From assembly GCA_900550785.1 (NCBI GenBank), contig URTL01000119.1, positions 1 through 6,035 of the forward strand: 6,035 nucleotides of DNA. The letters are read 5' to 3'. Below are positions 1-4,554 of the stretch, piece after piece. Positions within the stretch are counted from its first letter, which is position 1. Each line of letters begins with the position of its first letter. The DNA is from an uncultured Collinsella sp. (GTDB lineage Bacteria > Actinomycetota > Coriobacteriia > Coriobacteriales > Coriobacteriaceae). The notes beneath the pieces are model-generated. The model did no database searches, had not been told where the DNA came from, and was given only the letters and a program-made list of their open reading frames with translations. Both the position numbers and the translations under genes were made by a program.

Positions 1-1
1 T

Positions 2-958
2 ACTGACTACTTCGGTTTCCAGTGCCTGGTCGAGGAGTTGGGCGTTGAGGTTGCCGGCAAGAAGGGCCTCGTGCTCGGTGCCACCGGCGGCGCCGGCACC
101 ACGGCAAGCATGGTGCTGGGAGACCTGGGCGCCATCGTTGTGCCCGTGGGTCGCACGAGCGAGGTCAACTACGGCAACATCGCGCAGCAGTCCGACGCCG
201 CCTTACTCGTCAACTGCACGCCTGCCGGTATGTTCCCCCACTGCCCCGACGCGCCTTGCACGCTCGAAGGCCTCGATGCACTCGAGGGCGTCATCGACAT
301 TGTCTACAACCCCGCCCGCACGGGTCTGATGCTCGAGGCTGAGCGCCGCGGCATCCCCTGCATCGGCGGCCTGCTGATGCTCGTTGCCCAGGCGGCACAG
401 GCCGTCGAGCGCTATACCGGCCAGGTCACCCCGCGCGAGCGCATCCTGGACGTAACGGAGCGCTTGTCACGTCGCGAACAGAACATCGCGCTGATCGGCA
501 TGCCGGGTTCGGGCAAAACCCGCGTGGGCGAGCAGATCGCAATGCTGACGGGTCGCGAGCACATCGACCTGGACCGCGCCCTCGAGGAACGCCTCGGCAT
601 GCCCTGTGCCGACTATATCATCGAGCGCGGCGAGGCGGCCTTCCGCGAGCAGGAGACGGCGGCCCTGGCCGACATCTCCAAGCGCAGCGGCCTGGTGCTT
701 TCCACCGGCGGCGGCGTGGTCACGCGTGACGAGAACTATCCGCTGCTGCACCAGAACAGCCAGATTGTGATGCTCAACCGCAAGCTCGACGAGCTCGCCC
801 ACAAGGGCCGCCCCATCACCGCCCGCGATGGCATCGACAAGCTGGCCGAGCAGCGTATGCCGCGCTACTGCGCCTGGGCCGACTGCATTATCGACTCACG
901 CGACTGCGCCACCAACACCGCCCAAGCCCTCCTCGACACCCTCCCACCCGCTCTCTAA
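2..958 (+). CDS. aroE-aroK: Bifunctional shikimate dehydrogenase / shikimate kinase, 5'-truncated by the window edge
   Basis: This cytoplasmic fusion enzyme would reduce 3-dehydroshikimate to shikimate with NADPH, then phosphorylate shikimate with ATP, steps 4 and 5 of the chorismate pathway. The frame is open from base 2, and its first residues (TDYFGF) match the family NTD-Y-G motif, so the gene starts upstream; the TTG at 38 is not the start. In the 318 visible residues, the dehydrogenase part shows the nucleotide-binding GATGGAG loop (26-32), NCTPAGM (71-77), YNPARTGL (102-109) and the terminal GG-ML-AQA helix. The kinase begins near residue 160, with Walker A GMPGSGKT (166-173), shikimate-binding IDLD (188-191), FRE (214-216), GGG (236-238), lid GRP (269-271) and RMPRY (285-289). 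The lid segment looks short. Both halves appear intact and active. aroQ follows 64 bases downstream on the same strand. Family assignment is secure; cofactor preference is inferred from the family. Confidence 0.95.
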   Translation, partial: TDYFGFQCLVEELGVEVAGKKGLVLGATGGAGTTASMVLGDLGAIVVPVGRTSEVNYGNIAQQSDAALLVNCTPAGMFPHCPDAPCTLEGLDALEGVIDIVYNPARTGLMLEAERRGIPCIGGLLMLVAQAAQAVERYTGQVTPRERILDVTERLSRREQNIALIGMPGSGKTRVGEQIAMLTGREHIDLDRALEERLGMPCADYIIERGEAAFREQETAALADISKRSGLVLSTGGGVVTRDENYPLLHQNSQIVMLNRKLDELAHKGRPITARDGIDKLAEQRMPRYCAWADCIIDSRDCATNTAQALLDTLPPAL

Positions 959-960
959 CC

Positions 961-1001
961 AAAACCACCACAAAGGGGACAGGCACCTTTGTGGTGGTTT
1001 T
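961..1001. repeat. Palindromic REP-like element between aroEK and aroQ
   Basis: The arms 961-976 and 986-1001 are perfect 16-base inverted repeats (AAAACCACCACAAAGG and its complement) around a 9-base loop, GGACAGGCA. The element starts two bases after the aroEK stop codon. The core GGGGACAGGCACC resembles a motif I recall from dispersed palindromic repeats in many bacteria, some linked to REP-associated tyrosine transposases; this is memory, not a search. Each arm ends in four T on its 3' side but no longer T run follows, so it would be a weak terminator at best. It could instead stabilise or attenuate the aroEK-aroQ transcript. AACC occurs on both flanks (957-960, 1004-1007), too short to prove a target duplication. 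Confidence 0.7.
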
Positions 1002-1009
1002 CCAACCGC

Positions 1010-1017
1010 AAAGGAAG
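1010..1017 (+). promoter_or_regulatory. Ribosome binding site of aroQ
   Basis: AAAGGAAG lies five bases before the ATG at 1023. It fixes this ATG as the start, because the open frame continues upstream to 828 through sequence that overlaps aroEK and the palindrome and has no protein character. Confidence 0.8.
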
Positions 1018-1022
1018 CAACC

Positions 1023-1460
1023 ATGAAAGCACTCGTCATCAACGGCCCCAACCTCAACATGCTCGGCATTCGCGAGCCAGGCATCTACGGCAGCGACAAC
1101 TACGATCGCTTAGTGCAGATCTGCCAGGAAGCGGGTGCCGCACAGGGCTTCGACGAGGTCGAGGTCTTCCAGTCTAACCACGAGGGCAGCATCGTCGACA
1201 AGATCCAGGAGGCTTACGGAAAGGTCGACGGCATCGTCATCAACCCGGCCGCCTACACGCACACAAGCGTGGCCATCCTGGACGCGCTCAAAGCCGTCGC
1301 CATCCCGGCTGTGGAGGTCCACATTAGCGCAGTCGAGACCCGCGAAGACTTCCGCCAGGTGAGCTACGCCCGTCTGGCCTGCTTCGCCACCATCACCGGA
1401 GAGGGCCTGAAGGGCTACGCCCACGCGTTGGAGCTGCTGAAAGAGCATCTCGAAAAGTAA
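1023..1460 (+). CDS. aroQ: Type II 3-dehydroquinate dehydratase
   Basis: This enzyme removes water from 3-dehydroquinate to give 3-dehydroshikimate, the substrate of the AroE domain encoded just upstream. At 145 residues it has the normal length for the small dodecameric type II family. The motif order is complete: NGPNLNMLG (7-15), RE-PG-IYG with the catalytic tyrosine at Y22, FQSNHEG (49-55), INPAAYTHTS (73-82) with H80, and VEVHIS (97-102) with the catalytic histidine H100, then R107 and R111. One deviation is visible: where the family usually reads HISN followed by a histidine two residues later, this protein reads HISAVET, so an Asn that normally contacts substrate is Ala103. The other catalytic residues are present, so I expect activity. 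It is probably cotranscribed with aroEK, though a palindrome lies in the gap. Confidence 0.96.
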   Translation: MKALVINGPNLNMLGIREPGIYGSDNYDRLVQICQEAGAAQGFDEVEVFQSNHEGSIVDKIQEAYGKVDGIVINPAAYTHTSVAILDALKAVAIPAVEVHISAVETREDFRQVSYARLACFATITGEGLKGYAHALELLKEHLEK

Positions 1461-1522
1461 AATGCCAACCCCAACAAACAGCAGCGGCTTGCTCGCGCTC
1501 GGCTCCAGCAACACACAAGATG

Positions 1523-1555
1523 AAAAAAGCCCAGACCACCAAGCGGTCTGGGCTT
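1523..1555 (-). terminator. Intrinsic terminator of the tRNA-Arg gene
   Basis: The 11-base perfect arms 1527-1537 (AAGCCCAGACC) and 1545-1555 enclose a 7-base loop. Read on the minus strand, the hairpin is followed by six T (complement of 1523-1528), a classic Rho-independent terminator 10 bases past the tRNA CCA end. On the plus strand the tail is only AATAAA, so termination of aroQ here would be weaker, although the hairpin sits 66 bases past its stop. Confidence 0.88.
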
Positions 1556-1564
1556 AATAAACGA

Positions 1565-1641
1565 TGGTGCTCCATGGCGGATTCGAACCGTCGACCTTGG
1601 GATTAGAAGTCCCCTGCTCTATCCAACTGAGCTAATGGAGC
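1565..1641 (-). tRNA. tRNA-Arg, anticodon TCT
   Basis: The reverse strand folds as a 77-base tRNA including an encoded 3' CCA (1565-1567) and discriminator A. The 7-base acceptor stem is perfect (GCTCCAT with ATGGAGC), the D stem is GCTC/GAGC with GG in the loop, and the T loop is TTCGAAT. The anticodon loop CTTCTAA gives TCT (1605-1607), which reads AGA and, by wobble, AGG. Two stem positions do not pair: G27 with A43 at the top of the anticodon stem, and A50 with C64 in the T stem. The rest is canonical, including G15 and C48, so I take it as functional. It converges on aroQ and has its own terminator. Confidence 0.95.
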
Positions 1642-1659
1642 AAATAACCGCACGCCCAA

Positions 1660-1675
1660 GCACGCGCACGCGTGC
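1660..1675 (-). other. Short GC-rich hairpin between exporter operon and tRNA
   Basis: GCACGC (1660-1665) and GCGTGC (1670-1675) can pair around a 4-base loop, downstream of the ATPase stop on the minus strand. No T run follows, so it is not a convincing intrinsic terminator. If it does not stop transcription, the exporter operon would run into the tRNA and end at 1523-1555. Confidence 0.3.
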
Positions 1676-1687
1676 CAGGCGCTAGTA

Positions 1688-1693
1688 ATTATA
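1688..1693 (-). promoter_or_regulatory. Possible -10 box for the tRNA-Arg gene
   Basis: The minus strand reads a consensus TATAAT two bases past the ATPase stop codon and 46 bases before the tRNA. No good -35 box is found 16-18 bases upstream (TACCGC at 17), nor an extended -10 TG, so this is a suggestion only. It would give the tRNA its own transcript with a short leader. Confidence 0.35.
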
Positions 1694-1695
1694 AC

Positions 1696-2463
1696 CTAGT
1701 TGAACTGCTCGCGGTACGCCTTGCAGACCTCATCAACCGGGCCGTCCATGCGAAGGTCGCCCTTCTCAATCCAAACGGCGCGCTGGCAGATGCGCTCAAC
1801 CTGCTCCATGGAGTGCGAAACGAACAGAACCGTCACGTCGCCGCTCTGGATAAAGTGCTGAATACGCGCCTCGCACTTTTGCTGGAAGAACACATCGCCG
1901 ACGGACAGCGTCTCGTCAACGATCAGAATATCGGGCTCGGTGATCGTCGCGATTGCAAAGGCAATACGCGCCACCATGCCCGAGGAGAAGTTCTTAAGCG
2001 GCATGTCGACAAAGTTCTGCAGCTCAGCGAACTCGATAATGCCGTCAAAGTTGGCGTCGATGAACTCCTTGGTGTAGCCGAGCAGGGCACCGTTCAGATA
2101 GATGTTCTCGCGGGCGGTCAGCTCGGGGTCAAAGCCGGCACCAAGCTCAATCAGCGGCGCGATGTTACCGTGCACCTTAACGCTGCCCTCACTGGGCTCA
2201 AGCACGCCAGCGATGATCTTGAGCATCGTAGACTTGCCGGAACCATTGGTGCCGACCAGACCCACAACTTCGCCGCGATGAATATCGAACGAGATGTGCT
2301 TAAGCGCCCGAAACTCCTCAAAGAACAGCTCGTGCTTGGCAAGCTTAATGAAGTACTCCTTGAGGTTGGTCAGCGACTCAGACGCCATGTTAAAGATCAT
2401 GGTGACGTCGTCGACCTCGACAGCCAGAGGCTGCTCGCTGTAATTAACAACAGATTCAGTCAT
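1696..2463 (-). CDS. Polysaccharide/teichoic acid-type ABC transporter ATPase
   Basis: This is the nucleotide-binding subunit that would power export of a lipid-linked cell-surface polymer through the permease encoded just before it. The 255 residues match the Wzt/TagH/RfbE family: a roughly 55-residue lead with FRALKHISF, Walker A GTNGSGKST (71-79), the family-typical LIELGAGF segment with ARENI where ordinary ABC proteins have the Q-loop, signature FSSGM (159-163), Walker B ILIVDE (179-184) and switch histidine H217. The chain ends soon after the ATPase fold, so the C-terminal carbohydrate-binding domain of some Wzt proteins is absent. A GTG directly precedes the chosen ATG; AAGGAG is 7 bases from the ATG and 4 from the GTG, favouring the ATG. 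The gap to the permease stop is 11 bases and the ribosome site touches that stop codon, so coupling is likely. The exported polymer is unknown. Confidence 0.93.
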   Translation of the reverse strand: MTESVVNYSEQPLAVEVDDVTMIFNMASESLTNLKEYFIKLAKHELFFEEFRALKHISFDIHRGEVVGLVGTNGSGKSTMLKIIAGVLEPSEGSVKVHGNIAPLIELGAGFDPELTARENIYLNGALLGYTKEFIDANFDGIIEFAELQNFVDMPLKNFSSGMVARIAFAIATITEPDILIVDETLSVGDVFFQQKCEARIQHFIQSGDVTVLFVSHSMEQVERICQRAVWIEKGDLRMDGPVDEVCKAYREQFN

Positions 2464-2470
2464 CACAGCA

Positions 2471-2476
2471 CTCCTT
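2471..2476 (-). promoter_or_regulatory. Ribosome binding site of the ABC ATPase gene, overlapping the permease stop
   Basis: On the minus strand AAGGAG shares bases with the TAA stop of the permease (TAAGGAG) and lies 7 bases before the ATG at 2463. The overlap points to translational coupling of the two subunits. Confidence 0.8.
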
Positions 2477-3320
2477 AGATGTAGAGGATGAACTTGCGCT
2501 CGGACTTATGGAACACGGTGTAGCCAATAACAAGCGCAAGAACCGCCCAAGCAACGCACATACCAAACGTCATAAGCGAGGGCGTAGTCTGGAACAGGAA
2601 GATATCGCGCATAAACTGCAGGTAGTTATACATGGGGTTCGCATAGACCAGAATGCGCACGAGATGCGGCATTTGCGCAACGAAGTCGGTCGTCCAGAAA
2701 ATAGGCGTGATGTAAGTCCACGCCGTAATGACGACGCTCCACAGATGCATGACATCGCGGAAGAAGACCGTGAGGGCGGAGAGCATCATGCCCAGGCCCA
2801 TGCAGAAGCACATAAGCAGCAGTAGGCAGACAGGCAGCAGAATAAGGTGCCAAGAAGGCATAACACGGAACCACAGCATAACAATAGCTACGGCGACCAG
2901 AGAGAAGGCAAAGTTAACCAGCGAGAAGAGCACCTTCTGCACCGGGAAGACCCAGCGGTGCACCTTAACCTTCTTGAGCAGCGGGGCAGCACCCACGATC
3001 GACGTCAGAGCCTGGTTCGTAGACTCGGACATGACGGCAAAGGTGACGTTACCCACGATCAAATACAGCGGGTACATCTCGGGCGTAATCGAGCCATTGC
3101 GGCCCTGGGCAAAAATCGTCGAGAACACGATGGCCATGACAATCATCATCAGCAACGGATTGAGCACCGACCATGCGACGCCCAGAACGCTACGGCGATA
3201 CTTGATCTTAAAATCCTTGGTAACCAGCTGACGAAGGATAAACGCGTCCTTCTCAAATTCGTTCTTAGCAAACGTCGCAGGCAGACTGCGAGTTTCTTGT
3301 TGCTTTGTCTGATCCGACAC
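2475..3320 (-). CDS. ABC-2 type polysaccharide export permease (Wzm/TagG-like)
   Basis: This is the membrane subunit that forms the export channel for a lipid-linked polymer with the ATPase downstream. The 281 residues begin with a polar amphipathic head (to about 35), then the family motif FKIKYRRSVLG-AW-LNPL (37-56), and about six hydrophobic segments near 50-70, 84-100, 128-150, 157-185, 192-210 and 250-270. Other family marks are FFRDV (186-190), ITPIFW (204-209) and NPMYNYLQFMRDIF (228-241). The start is the GTG at 3320: AAAGGAG lies 8 bases before it. An in-frame ATG 21 codons further up (3383) is rejected because it lies upstream of the likely promoter box and has no ribosome site. The gene has lower GC than the neighbouring aro and rhamnose genes. 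Substrate cannot be told from sequence; teichoic acid, O-antigen-like or other rhamnose polymers are all possible. Confidence 0.93.
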   Translation of the reverse strand: MSDQTKQQETRSLPATFAKNEFEKDAFILRQLVTKDFKIKYRRSVLGVAWSVLNPLLMMIVMAIVFSTIFAQGRNGSITPEMYPLYLIVGNVTFAVMSESTNQALTSIVGAAPLLKKVKVHRWVFPVQKVLFSLVNFAFSLVAVAIVMLWFRVMPSWHLILLPVCLLLLMCFCMGLGMMLSALTVFFRDVMHLWSVVITAWTYITPIFWTTDFVAQMPHLVRILVYANPMYNYLQFMRDIFLFQTTPSLMTFGMCVAWAVLALVIGYTVFHKSERKFILYI

Positions 3321-3328
3321 GGATGCAA

Positions 3329-3335
3329 CTCCTTT
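3329..3335 (-). promoter_or_regulatory. Ribosome binding site that decides the permease start
   Basis: The minus strand reads AAAGGAG with an 8-base spacer to the GTG at 3320. It is the only good site near the 5' end of this frame. Confidence 0.8.
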
Positions 3336-3359
3336 ACTCGTAATCGTTGACAAACGAAC

Positions 3360-3365
3360 AGTATA
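3360..3365 (-). promoter_or_regulatory. Likely -10 box of the exporter operon
   Basis: The minus strand reads TATACT about 40 bases before the permease GTG, predicting a leader of roughly 30 bases. No good -35 stands at 16-18 bases; the nearest match, TTGCAG (3379-3384), is only 13 bases away. Confidence 0.45.
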
Positions 3366-3444
3366 GACCCGACGGCCCTGCAAACGATTCGCGCAACAAA
3401 ACTGGAGAACTAACCCACATCTAAGGATGACAAGTCCAAACGGC

Positions 3445-3450
3445 TATACT
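3445..3450 (+). promoter_or_regulatory. Likely -10 box of the glycosyltransferase gene
   Basis: TATACT lies 30 bases before the GTG start, predicting a leader of about 24 bases that holds the ribosome site. As in the divergent promoter, no -35 is found at normal spacing; ATGACA (3427-3432) is only 12 bases upstream. Confidence 0.45.
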
Positions 3451-3468
3451 TTCAAGGATTGAATGTGT

Positions 3469-3474
3469 AAGGAG
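3469..3474 (+). promoter_or_regulatory. Ribosome binding site of the glycosyltransferase gene
   Basis: AAGGAG lies 6 bases before the GTG at 3481 and supports this non-ATG start; the next in-frame ATG is at residue 72, well inside the catalytic domain. Confidence 0.85.
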
Positions 3475-3480
3475 CATTGA

Positions 3481-4452
3481 GTGAATTCTGAATCCATCGC
3501 CGTCATCATCCCCTGCTACAACGAAGCGCTCACAATCGGTAAGGTCGTCGACGACTTTCACCGCGAGCTTCCGCAGGCTACGGTCTATGTCTATGACAAC
3601 AACTCGTCGGACGATACCTCACGCATCGCCACCGAACACGGAGCCACGGTGCGCTTTGAGCCCCGTCAGGGAAAGGGCAACGTGTGCCGCCAGATGTTTC
3701 GCGACATCGACGCCGATTGCTACCTGATGGTCGACGGAGACGACACCTACCCCGCCGAGGCGGCCAAAGCCCTCTGCGAGCCCATCCTCAACGGCACGGC
3801 CGATATGACCGTAGGCGACCGCCTTTCCAACGGCACCTATGCCGAGGAGAACAAGCGTGCCTTCCACGGCTTTGGCAACAATCTGGTCCGCGCCATGATC
3901 AAGTGGATCTATGGCTACAGCTTCGATGACGTCATGACCGGCTACCGTGCCATGAGCCGCCCGTTCGTTAAAACCTTCCCTGTGCTTTCCGAGGGCTTCC
4001 AGATCGAAACCGAGCTCTCGATCCACGCCGTCGACCACCGCTGGCGCATCAAAGATGTGCCCATCGAGTACCGCGACCGTCCGGAAGGTTCCGAGTCCAA
4101 GCTCAATACCGTGAGCGACGGCATTAAAGTCGTTGCGATGATCGGCACGCTGTTCAAGGACTGCCGCCCGCTGAAGTTCTTCAGCCTCGTTGCGCTTCTG
4201 TTCGCGGTATTCGGCCTCGCCCTGGGCATGCCCATCGTTGTCGAATATTTCCAGACCGGCCTCGTCCCGCGCTTCCCCACCGCCATGCTCGCCGCGTCGT
4301 TTATGTTCCTGTGCGGCCTGAGCCTTGCAACCGGATTCATCCTCGATTCCGTGGCAAAGGTCGAAAAAAAGCAGTGGGAGGTCAACGTGTACAGCAAATA
4401 CGCCTACGACGACCAGCCTGGCAGGTCCGCCACCACGCCAAGCGAGAGGTAG
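3481..4452 (+). CDS. Membrane-anchored family 2 glycosyltransferase (polyprenyl-phosphate sugar transferase type)
   Basis: This protein probably moves a sugar from a nucleotide donor to a polyprenyl phosphate on the cytoplasmic face of the membrane, like DPM1- and GtrB-type enzymes. In its 323 residues the GT-A fold opens with VIIPCYNEA (8-16), continues with YDNNSSDDT (38-46) and the metal/donor-binding VDGDDTYP (84-91), and has DVMTGYRAMSR (150-160) and EGFQIETELSIHA (171-183), the acceptor-side motif of the dolichyl/undecaprenyl-phosphate transferases. Two hydrophobic segments follow near 232-255 and 265-288, then a polar tail. It is transcribed away from the exporter operon and towards the rhamnose gene. 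The tail ends with two AGG arginine codons (315, 323), while the arginines in the body are all CGN. Donor and acceptor are not determined; no flippase for its product is in view. Confidence 0.9.
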   Translation: MNSESIAVIIPCYNEALTIGKVVDDFHRELPQATVYVYDNNSSDDTSRIATEHGATVRFEPRQGKGNVCRQMFRDIDADCYLMVDGDDTYPAEAAKALCEPILNGTADMTVGDRLSNGTYAEENKRAFHGFGNNLVRAMIKWIYGYSFDDVMTGYRAMSRPFVKTFPVLSEGFQIETELSIHAVDHRWRIKDVPIEYRDRPEGSESKLNTVSDGIKVVAMIGTLFKDCRPLKFFSLVALLFAVFGLALGMPIVVEYFQTGLVPRFPTAMLAASFMFLCGLSLATGFILDSVAKVEKKQWEVNVYSKYAYDDQPGRSATTPSER

Positions 4453-4502
4453 ATCTTCCGCAAAATACTATTGGCACCACTGCGTAGATAGCCACCAACA
4501 AG

Positions 4503-4532
4503 AAAAGCCGCCGTTAACAAGCGGCGGCTTTT
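4503..4532. terminator. Bidirectional intrinsic terminator between convergent genes
   Basis: The 11-base perfect arms 4503-4513 (AAAAGCCGCCG) and 4522-4532 enclose an 8-base loop. Each strand has a GC-rich stem ending in TTTT, so the hairpin can stop the glycosyltransferase transcript (50 bases past its stop) and the rhamnose gene transcript (22 bases past its stop). Confidence 0.9.
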
Positions 4533-4554
4533 GCTCTCGAAAAGTTAATAGCGG

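Noticed and set aside
38..40. TTG as start of the aroEK protein
   Set aside because: The frame is open to the window edge, and the residues before it (TDYFGF) match the conserved dehydrogenase motif, so it is internal.
467..802. Antisense open frame inside aroEK
   Set aside because: It is a shadow of the kinase domain codons with no ribosome site or family match.
828..1022. 65-codon N-terminal extension of AroQ
   Set aside because: It overlaps aroEK and the palindrome, has no domain character, and the ATG at 1023 has a good ribosome site and gives a full-length AroQ.
1672..2478. 268-codon open frame on the plus strand, antisense to nearly the whole ABC ATPase gene
   Set aside because: Its translation has no recognisable family and follows the reverse of the ATPase codons. 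The minus-strand frame has every ABC motif and a good ribosome site.
3321..3383. 21-residue N-terminal extension of the permease from the ATG at 3383
   Set aside because: It would start upstream of the likely -10 box and has no ribosome site; the GTG at 3320 does.
3428..3463. Short upstream frame of 11 codons before the glycosyltransferase (ATG at 3428)
   Set aside because: It spans the likely -10 box, so it would not be on the main transcript.
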